Assembly: GCA_023053545.1 (NCBI GenBank) | Contig: JAKZAN010000006.1 | Coordinates: 11,725,412-11,789,411 of the forward strand | Origin: Lepidurus packardi | Taxonomy: Eukaryota > Arthropoda > Branchiopoda > Notostraca > Triopsidae | Direction: 5' to 3' | DNA: 64,000 nt | Shown: piece by piece, positions 48,908-61,118 of the stretch | Numbering within the stretch: the first letter of the stretch is position 1 | How the letters are laid out: each line of letters begins with the position of its first letter | Notes under the pieces: generated by a model | Databases searched by the model: none | The model's input: the letters and a program-made list of their open reading frames with translations, nothing else | What the model was told of the DNA's origin: nothing | Position numbers and translations under genes: made by a program

Positions 48908-49616
48908 TCACGTTTCGCAAGGTTTCCCCGGGCCCGTTTGTGAGAGGTGTTTGATAACGTCCGTCCAATTCCAGCCGCGAACTTTTTCGCCAGTGCTACC
49001 GTCCATGCGAGTCCACTGTCTTCTTTTCTGAGCTTTGGTCAAGTGTTCCTTCTTTATTCCCTTGTCGGTTTTCTCTTCTCTGTCCTCGTCGAGGGACAAG
49101 TCCTCCAAAGCGGGAGCGATTACATCAAACGAATCCGGCTGATCTTCCAGTAATTCTGGTAGATGTTCTTTCGTCCATTCAAACAATGAATATGTCATGG
49201 CACATCCTAAGAATTGTTCAGCTTCTTCAAGCAAACTGCTGGTTACTTTTCGCTTCACGGATCCAATGCTGAAGCCAAAAAATTATGTTGCATAGTCAGT
49301 TCGAGGCATACAATAGATAAGAGGAATTTACATATGACTGTTGAAGAAGGTATCCATGTTGATCACTGGCTTTTCATTAGGATAACTCTCTCCCCAGTTT
49401 ATTTCCATGAGGAAGCATTTCGGAGTTCCTTCTACTCCAAACTAAGACATAAAATAACCGTGAACTGAACTTACTCCAACACTGTTTCGGTTTGATTGGA
49501 AGAATGTCTACCTTGTACTGAAAGACCGTGTTGCTAATCTGATGAAAATTACCATCTCCATCATAAATAGAAGACAAGACCTCAATTTCCTCTTGCTGAA
49601 CTTCAACAGCATTCAT
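48908..49616 (-). CDS. RWDD4: RWD domain-containing protein 4
   Basis: Small conserved protein with an N-terminal RWD domain, a ubiquitin-conjugating-enzyme-like fold used for protein binding; its cellular role is poorly known. Three exons: 49512..49616, 49332..49441, 48908..49268 (191 aa, as in vertebrates). The start MNAVEVQQEEIEVLSSIYDGDG is the usual RWD opening, and the exon 2 part (INWGESYPNEKPVINMDTFF) contains the YPxxxP motif. The C-terminus has TKAQKRRQW and RGWNWTDVIKHLSQ, typical of RWDD4. Its stop is about 200 bp upstream of the SLC6 start on the same strand. Confidence 0.93.
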
Positions 49617-50035
49617 ATTTTTATTTTTTCAATAGTCTTTTCTATTCACTTAGATCATTGTACATCAAGGAACAAACAGGCTACACAATTCCATGCGGTG
49701 GCTAAAATATTTATTTGGTCACGTTTAGTGACCACACACGCCATCTGTCGCCTGGCGGTCTGTTCAAATTTCAGAGAGATGCTGTTTCGAACGTAAGTTA
49801 GGATCACTTAGAACACCAGAATCGATTTCAAGGCCGTTGTACGACTATATAAAAACTCTTAGAACTGTACACTGATACATTGGCACGTGACATGGAAACC
49901 CAAATACAGGACAAAAGAGCACTTCCAAGGCACATTTATGGCACCCTTTTGGTATGACAAAGGACTAAAGTTTTCGATATCAGCGATTACATAGGAGATT
50001 CCGGACTAAAATACCAAGATCTTTCTTATATTTTT

Positions 50036-51843
50036 TTACGAATTTGTAGGAGATTTAACTGCGGGAAACGAAGAAAGATAACTGAAATAATCCGGGCGAT
50101 GGTGGTGAGAATAAAAAGGGAGGAAAGTGGAAGGGTTAGGAGGTGGGAACGGAAACGGGAACAAATGCGCTAGAGGCGGAGCCATAGGAACGTGCATGGT
50201 AGTAGATGTGGGTAACGAGGGCAATTTCGGGTACCAGAACGGATTACCGTATAGGTGAGGTGGGGGTAAGCCTAACGTGTGCACGGGTAATACTTTGCTT
50301 TCTTGTTCATGTTCCATTTCGGACTTCGATTGGGTTGAAAGGGTAGAGTGAATCATTTGAGGGCTTTTCCGCGAATCGTCTACTGAAGAAACGGAAGATA
50401 CGCATGATTCACAACGTGGCTCTTCTCCAGAACTGGTGCTATTCGCCCTAGATCGCTTGCCTGTGTACACATAGGATTAGCACTGGTATGTTATAGCATC
50501 TGCATTTTATGATTTACCTGTGCTGTTTGCAGCGTCGTCCTCGTTTTGGCGTTTGCGCACTCGCAATTGACCGTTCTCCCGAAATCCTTTAGCGAAAGGA
50601 TTGTTGTCGATCTTCAATTGTGTTATTCGCTCGTTCTAAAACAGATGTTATAATTTTTCCAGAAAAATACCATTATAATGAACAGAAATTGCCTGATAGG
50701 CTGTGACAGCGATGTACGAGGCAACCGGAAATGCGAACGTATTGCATTGTCCAACACCGACATGCAAACTAAACCAGTCTGAAGCTGGTACAACGTGGAT
50801 CCGGGGAACGTACTTATGCATCGAGGTCATAAACAACTAAAATTTATGATTGCTATTAGTTCACTGGACCTTATGAAATACGCCGAATGACCTTACATGG
50901 CCTTGTTGGTCCATGGTATTGTTCGTAAGTTTGACTTTCTGGAAGGAGATTTCATGCTTCATCCATTGGGATCCCGTAGCGGGAGAATCGGGATGAACAT
51001 AGATTCTGGATGGAAACTGTGGTTCGGCTTTTCCCGCCCGAACCCAGGAAGCACAAAAACGGAATCTGGAATCGTCGGCTAACGCCAAATCCATCAATAC
51101 GTAATACTTCGTTTGCGGGTCTAGACCGGTCATGCTGACTTTCATTGTTGGAAACATACGTCTGTGTTAAAAAAAAAGGAAAATTTCAAAAAAGCTCAAA
51201 AAACAAGTCGAAGACTCAAATTACCGTCCAAGTTTGGTGATGATCATTTCGGTACCTAATTTGTGAAACTCTTCCCATAATTCTTCGTTTTCTAAGATCA
51301 CTTGGATATTCGGATCGCTCGTGAGGCGACGTTCAGCGGGGTGATGCGTCGGCGTCATAAACATATTGTGCAATGGTAAATGGTGCCATGGCGGCAAAGG
51401 CGGTAATCGAGGCAAATTGTTGGGTACATTCAGTGCATTCGCGTAAGACGACATGTTAAACAAACTTGGTTCCAAAGAACCTGCGCAAATATTTACAACA
51501 AACTTCCCATTAAAAATCGAAATTGGTCGTCTCCAGTAATTTACATAAAAACGACGCGCCGCGTTAAAGACGCGCTGGCTTTAAGCAACTAATAATGGAA
51601 TGTACGCTCTTACGTTTAAGGCCACCTTTGTGGCTACGCACTAACCGTAAAAGAAACTACTTCTGATTTGAAAAGAGTCTAACTCTAAACATCGTTCGAA
51701 AAAAAAGGTTCAACTGTACCTGAGTAAGGCAACAACGAAGACTTTTCGGTCGCGTTCGCACTGGAAGTAATACTCCGTGCCACTTTTTCTTTACCAAGTT
51801 CGTACAACATAGGCGACGAAGCTGGCAGGTTGGCTTCCTGCAT
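50036..51843 (-). CDS. T-box transcription factor
   Basis: DNA-binding developmental regulator. Six exons: 51720..51843, 51225..51480, 50897..51161, 50693..50836, 50518..50635, 50036..50460 (443 aa). The T-box spans about residues 100-283: [20 protein letters not shown], then [65 protein letters not shown]. The C-terminus is Ser-rich then Pro/Phe-rich. The [12 protein letters not shown] tail after the T-box and the loop sequences recall the Tbx6/Dorsocross group, but Tbx2/3 or Tbx20 cannot be excluded. The exon 50693..50836 ends CAG|GCAATT, a GC-AG intron. The first in-frame ATG of exon 1 was taken as the start. A long gene-poor region lies upstream. Confidence 0.93.
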
Positions 51844-54800
51844 TTTTCGCTGGAATCCTGAACACTTTGGAAGAAATTCCAACTCACTATTTTTCTCTCG
51901 AGAGAATTAAACAGCAACCCAGGAAAAAATCTTTCCAAAAAGAAGTTATACCAAGTCCAAAGCCACTTGCTCCTTTCGATAACTCCGTCTGCCGCGATTT
52001 AAGATACAAGTGAAGCCGAATTGTAGCTGGACAGCCACTTTTGGGTTTCAAACCAATGGGCGTGGCTCCCAAAGGCTCTGCGATTGGCCTGTAGGGAGAC
52101 CGTCTCACCGTGTGGTGTTCGCTTGCTTTCGCTGCGCCCCAAAACGGACCTCCCACGCAAGCAATTTCTTACCAAAAATTGCTGCAGCAGGTGTAAGCCA
52201 GCACTTGGGTGCTTCTTTTCTGTTTGTTTTCTCCGGCTGGCTAAAGAACTTGGGCCCCAATTCCATTCAAAATCCGTTTTTTTTTCGTTTTTTAACTTTC
52301 AAACCCCTGAACTCTTCACACATAAGAAAGGAATGTAAAAGAAGTTAGATAGTTGGATACAGCGACTTTTTGAAAAATGAAATCTTTGAAGGAAGAAGAG
52401 GATCTATCGAGTCATTTTTACAACCTTCGGCGCCGTCGTCGCTGTCTTTCATTATCACTCACCCTGAACAGTTAAGGGTAATATAGAAATAAAAGGAGGG
52501 CCCCCAGAAAGTGTCTCCAGTTCCATCAATAGAAGACGTAAACAGTTCTTTTCGGGTTTGGGTGCCGAGCGGCACACGTAATACTTCAAGCTGGGACATT
52601 TTCATGGGTCAACTCACCGCGGCTTCGAGAAAACCGACCATTTAGTTTGGCCAGACTCGACAGCACCACTTTTCGGCTAGGGCGGAAGCTTACAGACGTC
52701 GTCCTCATCTCTTAGTAAGAAATGCAGCAATTCATTGACCTTTACGCAGGGTCAAAAGCGTTTTCTCAACCTTTGGGGGAAACTATCATCCTAATTAAAA
52801 GGAGTAAGGCGACTCATAAAATTGTCGGTCTATATGTGAAGCTCTTATATACCTATTCCCAAAACGGGTTTGGTTCCTCCAAATGTGTCAAAGAGCTGTC
52901 TCCCATGTGACTTAATTTGGCGCCAAGGCTTTCTCGGACCGGAGCGGAGCAACTTTTCCCCCTTTTCGGCTTCTTTTTCTTGCCCTTTTGGCAGACGTTC
53001 GGGACTTTGCCAATACCAAAACTTACCCCCGTGGCCGTGTTAATGACTAATCAAGTGCAGTCCAAGAAGGTCACGCCAATATGAGGCGAGGGTAAAAGGT
53101 TTTCATTTTCGGGATGCATGTATATGTATGTTCATATACGCTTTACTTTCTTCGGTTTGTGTGTCCTGTCCGCGTGTCGCCAGCCCGACTGTCGCCTTGG
53201 AAAAACTTTCAGAGACCGAGGAACTAAGACTCGAAGAAAACGAATGGGCTGCTACATCTTCCCTAATAGGCCCACAATGTCATAAACGGCAACCTATACC
53301 TTCCCAATAGTAGACTTGAAATATAAACGAATATAAACAGAAAATTTGACTATTATAAAACATTTCACACAATTTTGTAGCACTGAACTTGTCCCAATTC
53401 AAACATTCCTATAACCATTTCGTCCTGGGGTTGGTCCTTATTGTTTTTAATTTGTTGGATTTTATTTTTTCTTTGTTTTAGGACGTGCATTTGAGAGCCT
53501 AGGGGAGGCACCCTGGTCAAGATAAGAACAAGATGAGACATGGTTGGAAAAAGGCTTATCGAAAGGAGCAAGTCCTGTATATACAAACCGATTCGGAGCA
53601 AATTCATCCTGTTGTTAATTGAAAGAAAGGTCCGGGACACATCACCGCGTACAGGGGAATCAAGTTGTGTGCTGAGATTTTTGGGGTTGTTTAGGGGGAC
53701 TTTTGGGGAAGTTCATACGCTCTCCAAAGAAAAGGAACTATACTTGGAAAGCCTTTATCAAGCAAACAAAGCCTTGGCGTCATGTCTTCTCTCGTTTCTG
53801 TGCAAACAAGGTTTAGGGTTTGACGGACCCAGCCGCGTCCAACCTGTCAGCTTCCTAAAGTTTCTTTCCAAACCTCGAGAAAAGCAGAGGGACCAGCATG
53901 GGTGGCCATTTCATGTTTTATCGTTTTTTCGATGTCTACTCTACTTCACTGTGTGGCGTGAATTAGATCTCATTATTCCTAATTAGTGGGTCTTAATAGA
54001 GGAAACATCTGACTGTGGACGAAAAACAATATTTCGATCTAATGGGTCGGATGCTTTTATTTTCACGAGATAGCATTTCCGAAGTCAATTCAGACGCATG
54101 CCATACGAACGTGAGTCAACCCGATATTTTCAAAAATGCTGTTGGTTAAACTATACTCTTTCGCACTTTATTAGCTTTATTATCTTCTTTTGTTTTATTA
54201 GTTTATTAGCTTCTTTTATTTGGCAGAACCAATATAATTTCCGAACCTACTTAAAAGAACAACAAGTAAATGAAGCATGTTTTTTATCTTGACCTTAGCA
54301 AAGCTATCCTTAGAATAGCAATTATACAGTGGCAACATGAGCCAACGATTTAGTTGGGTTCAGTAAGAGAGCATCGTATTATAGGCTACTAAAGTCGGTT
54401 GCTGAGGTATTACAGTGGCGGGGAAGGGGCTATCTCAAAGTAAAGTTAATTTTCATGATTGTCCTGCAGCCTCTTTATACGTAAACTCCATTTTGCTGAA
54501 GCGCACAAATTCAAACGTTCAATTGACTTCAAAGAGTCGATTTTATCATATTAAATTCAACGTAACATTCTTGTAGCTCAAGTACATGACCAGTTACTAG
54601 AGGTTTTATTTCTGAACTAACACATATAGCTATAGTGTAAGAATGCGAATTTGCTAATAATTTTACCCTATTAGTTTTTCAGTAATTTAGAAAAAAAATA
54701 TCATTGAATTGAGCTTATGCATAAGTCTATGCTTATGCTTAAGTCTATGCATGTCGTACCAAATTCACGTTCTCGCGAACGGTAATTATTTTATCATCCA

Positions 54801-57800
54801 CGCCATCCAAAGGAGCAGAAAGAATAAGATGTCACGCTCTTCTTGTGGACGTGTGTGGATTCGGTCAATCGACTGCTTTAACTGAAGTTCGACATTTATC
54901 AATTTGAACAGATCTACGTTGTAATGGAAAGTATAAGCTAGTGATGCATTAGGTTGCTCAAAACAGGTGCTTAGCTGGTTTTTCGAATAAGAATCATAAG
55001 TTATAGAAATGACGGCAGCTTTTGTGCTGCAGTCACACATGATGAAAGATTGGGAACATATGCTTGAAAACAGCGTCTGTAAATGCCAAGGCAACACAAT
55101 CCAGAAGCATTTCCCACCATTTGTGTCATGTAAACAGCTTGATCCAGTTTTAAAAGCGATGCGACAATGGTTACATTCCGGCCACTGTATATAATGCACG
55201 TTTCATAGGAAACTAAATGGATTGGGCGTAATAAAGCTGGTCTTCGTCACTCACTCAAGCTCGTTACCATAGCACCAAAGACAAGAAATATAGTCAGAAT
55301 AATAATAACAATAATACTAATACAACATTAAAAAAAACGCATAGGACGTCTGTGTCTACATGCTCCCAAACAAGCATAAACAAAGCCGGCAATCTTAATA
55401 ATACTAATGACACTTGCAACAAGTTTCTATTTGCATCGTGTAATAAGGCAACCTTATGCGAGACCTCGGCCCTAGACCTTCTTGCTCGTCAACCACTCAC
55501 TTACCACCTGGGGTTTCAGGTTTCAACAGGTAAAACTATTTAAACTTTAAATGGATTCCACCAAAACTGTACCGTATTGGACATTTTACTTTCGTTTTCA
55601 CAGCCCCGCCACGATGTTGGCATACTCGATGGGATTTACTTTCTGTTTAGTTGAAACAAATTTAAAAATTCAGAGCCCCCAGCTGTGCAAAGTAAGGCCA
55701 AACACCTTTTTACACTGTAATGTATAGCTTCCCACTATTTTCGAGTTTGCACAATTTTAGCAACATTTTGTGACAGCTATGCTGGCATTTGAAAGTTCTC
55801 TGGCTTAGAACCTACATTGTCTCCTTTGTTTTCCTCGAGTAGGTCCTTAATAGTCCAGTTAATAAACTCGCAGTAACTTATTCTCGTTGTCATCGAGGAC
55901 CACCCAAAGTGAATTGAGCAAAACCTGTGATATGGGCATCGGGCTGCAACCTAACCCTGGCGTCGCTTTATAAGTTGTCAAAAGAGACAAGCCATATGCG
56001 TCAAGTCAAACTGGCAAGTTGCTCTATGAAAGCGGCCGTGGCTCATCCCCAAGTTAACGAAAGATTGGACCCAAACAACTCCCGCGTACACATACATTAA
56101 CGGAATGATGGCCTATACAATCGAGTGCATGGGGAAGCGAATCTTATGTTTGTTTGCGTTACCAAAAAGACTCCTATAGGAGCAAGCAACCAGCCACCAA
56201 AACTTGCTCGTCTGCTTGCAGGGCAAAAAGTCATTAATGTCCCAACTAATTACTGCCCCTCGCTTTGCCGAAAGAGCATCAACAAAATCCTTCCCTCTCT
56301 CCCGTCTTCTTGTCGAATCCGACACCTTCTAATCATTTACGCATGTCTACAAATCCAGCGTTAGGTTTGGAATGCTTGCAATGTCTTATTTTTCTTTTAG
56401 GAAAATGTATACCAAAACGAATACAAAACTCGAGAGAACAGTTTTAATTGAGCTGTCTCGCCTGCCTCGTTTTTCTTACTCTTACTCCCCCTCTCTTCTT
56501 ATCCCCCAGAGTGGAGGTGGAAAATTGCTGTTGAGAATGAGGGATATAAGGTAGCGTGAATGTCCTCTCCTTGTTAACAAGGTGGGTTTTACGGGGGGTA
56601 TACAGGTGAAAAACGACAGCAATGTGTGCGGTCCCTTGGTAACACAACCGCATTCTTTGGGAAGCCTTTTAAAGCCTGTTGCTGACTCGGGACCAATTAC
56701 AGTGATTAACTTGTGCGGGAACTCGTTTGGTGAACCTTGCTAATAGCTACCTTTCTGTACATTGGGAGTTAGCGTAAGAATGGTGGACACTGATCATCTT
56801 TACAATTCTCTTGACAACCAAAAAAGAACCAAGCCTGCAATTGCCAAATTTCAGGTTATTATACACCTAGCACGACTGTCTTATTATAGGGAATACATAC
56901 TCACGAAATGGAAATTTACACAAGCGTAGAGTACCTTACGACCTGACCCATTTCAGCCTGTAGGGGGAGATATACTTCACTCAATCAGTAATTTGTATCA
57001 GACGAACAACATGGTATTCCTTTACATTCCTAATTTCTTGGGGAAGCACTTAGAAGCTGTTCCCTATAACGAACATGTCCTTGTGGAGGGAACAGAAATG
57101 CGAAATAACTGCACCTCAATAATATTAAAAGCGGGAAGAAGGGTGAACGATAGTAACAGCTAATTACTTAATGAATGTAGGTTTTAACATTTCAATTTCG
57201 GAATTTTTCAAGCAAAAAACGTTACAGAATACTTACTGACAAAGATACAACGGCACGAACGTGTGGAAAAACGAACCTGAAGCAATGAGAAATTGCAGGA
57301 TGGAGATTTTGAGTTGAATCTGAAGATTGCTCTTGCGAACTTTGATCTGACGATTTTCTTTGAACATCCTTACCGGATATCGGAATGAGAAACATCAAAC
57401 TCTTAATAAACACTGCAACGTACTTTTAAGATCCTGGAGAGCTGGACTTCGAGACAGTCACAAATACGTAAAATATAGTGACTGAGATATACACTATAAC
57501 GTATCTGCTGCAAAAATCAAAACGAGAGAGAACGAAGACATAAGCCAAACCTCAAGTACTCATACGCCTTGATAACGTACAACCAATGCAAATTAAAAAC
57601 GACTCCTAACAGGAGAAGTTAGATCGGAAAACTGTTTATCCGCGAATCAGATCTTGACCAGAACTGTCCCTGAAAACCATGAAAAGCGGTAGATAGAGAA
57701 CGTAATAAAATAGTTATTAATCAAGATGAGATTTGGGTGAGTGATCAGAAGGTTTTGGACTACCTTTAAGATTAGTTAGAGTACAGTTAAGACTACATCA

Positions 57801-58453
57801 ATGTATAATTTAAGATTACATCAAATTTATTGTTGAAGAACATGATTCACAGTATATCAGTCAAATTACTAGTTGACACAAAGCAGTTCGTTTGTTAATT
57901 AAAAACAATCTTTGGAGGCATTCAGCCTGCCAAGATCCACGGAAAACTTGCAACTTATTAATTCCTTGACACATTGTCCCAAGCATGACAAAGCTACTGC
58001 ACCCTTGGCAGGCGCCAAGACCTGGTGCTCCCTCGACCTAAGCTTGACCTGTCTTGACTTCGGCTCCAGATGACCTCCATGGGCTCCGGACCCTTTGGAC
58101 GGCGCCAACTACTTCACAAACGGCTGATATCTGACTCCGCTCAGCACTCGACGACACAATGCGAGACGTAAACTAAACCTTTTGACCTGCAAGTGCAAAG
58201 ATAATACAGGTCAAAATGGGACCAGGTTATCACTAACTATGGTCTCAAAGTGCAGGATTAATACTTGACACCTTTTCCTTCCCTCCTCCCAATTCCAAAG
58301 ATATCACCACGTCTTTTGCTTGAACAACTCCATGTATTATACCTGAATTGAACTAAACAAGACAACCAATTTTAAAGACAAAATTTTACAGAAATCACAC
58401 ACATGCGCCTAATGTTTTAAGGCAATGGATCCTTATCGTTTTTTAAATCGGAT
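51844..58453. other. gene-poor region upstream of the T-box gene
   Basis: No exon with family similarity or convincing coding character was found. The longest frames (53540..53986 plus, 54786..55199 minus) have no recognisable domain or splice context. A short repeated motif (CTTATGC-TAAGTCTATGC) occurs at about 54715-54750. The region probably holds the T-box promoter and enhancers, and the left part may hold the ANKMY2 3' UTR; neither is shown by the sequence. Confidence 0.5.
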
Positions 58454-60818
58454 TCAATTTACAGAAGTAGATTGCAATTGCTTGGACAATTGATATTCAC
58501 GTGCTAAAGTCTCGCAAAATTTCTTATGGACGAACCAATGCAACTTTTGGCACTCTTTGCTGCAATACGAGACGCTTTTACAAGTACTGCATTTTTTGCA
58601 ATCTTTCTCGTGGGAGCACACAACACATTCGTCATCGTCCTGGAAACCTCTTTGACCATTCAGCGCCGATTTGAGGACGGAATAACTGGATGGGCCTTGG
58701 CCGATCTTGATTTGAGCTAGATTGGCGACTAATTGGCGAAGGATTGTGGTTTCGCGAAAGGGAAAGGCGCGAATTGCTTCGCGAATTAGCTGATCCAAGA
58801 ATTCCGGGTATCCGTCAGAAGCGCGCCCTTTGACAAGCAATTTGCGGTAGTGTTCCAGAAATGTGTCCCGCTGGGTCAAGTCCGCTTTTGTGGATTTCTC
58901 TTTGCTTAGATGTTTGAGTAAAAAACCGAGATAGTGTGCTTTCAGGGCCAGGATTTCATTCACTTCTTGGCCTTTACGCATTTGGCGGCCAGAGAAACTC
59001 TCCAATAAGGTGCTTACTTCCTCCAAATGATTCCACAGTTGCGTATTCTTTTGCAGAAAGCGGACAATGTGCACAGGATGGATATTAACCTACATAAAAC
59101 CCAAACCGCTGTTATGTTATGATGAAAACGTTGCTACGGATAAATTCCATTATCCATACTCCCAAAACTAAAGCCCCACGAACAACATGAGCAAATGAGT
59201 TTGCCTTACCTGCATCAGCAGTTTATGAACGACAGTTGACAAAGAGGGAGCAAGCTTGGGTTCTTTTTCCAAACCGTGGGGCTGGGTGAAGTAGTCTATT
59301 TCGGCTTTGGGGACGTAATTATTTATGACTGCTACACAAGCGTGATTGCCTAAAATAAATTCATACAAATTAATAAAATAAATAAAAAAATAAAATAAAA
59401 TAAATTATAAATTAATAAAATAAATTAATAGTGTTAGTCTTATTTTTAATAACTTAATTGTTTGAATATACCTACAAAAGCGGCCATTTGGACAGGAGTT
59501 CTTCCGACGGAATTGGTTGCGTCAGGATGCGCTCCGTAAGCGAGCAATAATTCACACAAGTCCGGCTGGCTTGACAAAGCCGCGAAATGGAGCGCACGAT
59601 ATTGGTGTTCATGCTGGTTATTGTTGGGATCTGCGCCCTAACGAAAAATAAACGTTAAATGCCGTACTTTCGCGCTTTTAATTGTCGAGATTGGTTTAAC
59701 ACACGTAAGAATTACAGAACAATCCAATATTCTGCTTGGTTTACAGAGTTATGACAAAAAATGAGTTACAGTGGACTGGACAAGACTTACTGTATTGACT
59801 ACTGTATTGAATACACTATTAAAAAAAAAAAAGACTACAGTGGTGCCGTCCATAAAGATTGTTTCGCATTACGAACGCGCGCGGGCCGTGCGCACAAATA
59901 TTCTACACAACGAACGCACTCTGTTGTATTTTTTCAGATTTGAAATTTGTGGAAAGTTCAGTGCTTTTTTTATTGTCAAAATTGCACCTAAGAAGACCGT
60001 TAGCGGGAAGAGTAAAAAAGCACTTAGTATTGAAATGAAGCAAGAAATCATAAACAAAAAAGACTCAGGAGCTAGAAGAGTTGTGGATCTTGCAGCTGAT
60101 TGTGAAGTGATCAAGTCAACCATAGGAACAATTTAGACAATAAAGAATCAATCAGTAAAGCTAAGGTGGCCAAGAGTCTCAAGAGTTTGTTTACAGGTGC
60201 ACAGAAAATCGATTAATGATGAAATGGAGAGGTTGCCGTTAGTTTGGATAAATGAAAGGAGACTTAACCACGCAGGAAATAATTTGTGAGAAAGCTAGGG
60301 TCATGCATGAAGAGCTTCAAAAATCCGCTCCAAGAACAAGCTCACAAGCTTTAGAACAAGGGAGAGAAGTGTTCAAAGCCAGTAGGGGGTGATTCCATAG
60401 TTTTAAGAAAAGAAGTGGCGTCTACAGTGTCATAATACTAAATTATGATTTTTCACGATTTTGGACCGGCATCGGGAACGGATCAAAATTAGTCCCATAG
60501 TAATTTATGGGAAACGGCGTCCCGCATAACGAACGCCGTCCTGGAATGGATTGTGTTCGTTATGCGAGGCACCACTGTACATATAAAGTAATTTTTATGT
60601 ATTACCAGATCCAACAACAACTGACACATGTCGAGTTGACCTTTATAGGCAGCATGTTGTAGTGGGGTCATTCCATGTTCGTCGACAATATCAGGCTTGA
60701 TTCCATGTTCTTTCACGAGGTTGTTTAAACCGGCTAAATCTTTTGCATTAATCTTCTCTATTATAGCCTTGTATACATCATTCGTTCCCTCCTCACCTTC
60801 ACCCGGCTTCGTCGCCAT
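58454..60818 (-). CDS. ANKMY2: ankyrin repeat and MYND domain-containing protein 2
   Basis: Adaptor protein linked in vertebrates to cilia and Hedgehog signalling through adenylyl cyclase transport. Four exons: 60606..60818, 59472..59637, 59210..59349, 58454..59089 (384 aa; human 441). Ankyrin repeats are seen in DEHGMTPLQHAAYKGQLDMC, then GADPNNNQHEHQYRALHFAA and LLLAYGAHPDATNSVGRTPV. The second exon has no ATG and is read only in the spliced frame. A MYND zinc finger occupies residues 328-365 (CVVC-C-C-C-YCSKECQKLHW-HKKFC). The ATG (MATKPGEGEEGT) sits 300 bp from the divergent RPA1 start. The large first intron contains a Tigger-type element. Confidence 0.94.
59838..60577 (+). mobile_element. 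Tigger/pogo-type element with degenerate CENP-B-like transposase
   Basis: 740 bp. The left end CAGTGGTGCCGTCCATAAAG and right-end reverse complement CAGTGGTGCCTCGCATAACG are flanked by TA (59836-59837, 60578-60579). It encodes [30 protein letters not shown] and VVDLAADCEVIKSTI (psq-type HTH), then broken frames with EKARVMHEELQKSAP and VFKASRG, as in HTH_Tnp_Tc5/CENP-B domains. The DDE catalytic part is missing. It is the longest of the three family copies and sits in ANKMY2 intron 1. Confidence 0.88.
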
Positions 60819-61118
60819 GTTTTCCGTAACTGAATAAATGAAAATCGACTGATGTTGTCGTAATCCTTTTTCAATTTAGTCGGAGGACAAGAAGCATACG
60901 CCACCTACTAACTTTTCACGGGACTTTTACAGCGCTCGTGCTTCCTCTGCTACTTCCTTCCTACTCTGCAACTAAGCGGTCTGTTTGGTACATTCTTCCC
61001 GCCAGAATAGACAACGTCATTCTGATGTTACCGGTCTGCGTGGTGGGTTGTGCTTTGTCGAATGTGTTTGTCTAAGAAGCGTGTGACTGCTGAAAATTTA
61101 CATTGAGCTTTTCATAAG
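60819..61118. promoter_or_regulatory. shared divergent promoter region of ANKMY2 and RPA1
   Basis: Exactly 300 bp separate the two start codons, which face away from each other. Both transcripts' 5' UTRs and core promoters must therefore lie here unless distant leader exons exist. No clear TATA box was seen. Confidence 0.6.

Noticed and set aside
53540-53986. 148-codon plus-strand ORF in the gene desert
   Set aside because: No recognisable domain, no repeat or splice support; length is compatible with chance.
54786-55199. 137-codon minus-strand ORF
   Set aside because: Composition not protein-like and no family resemblance.
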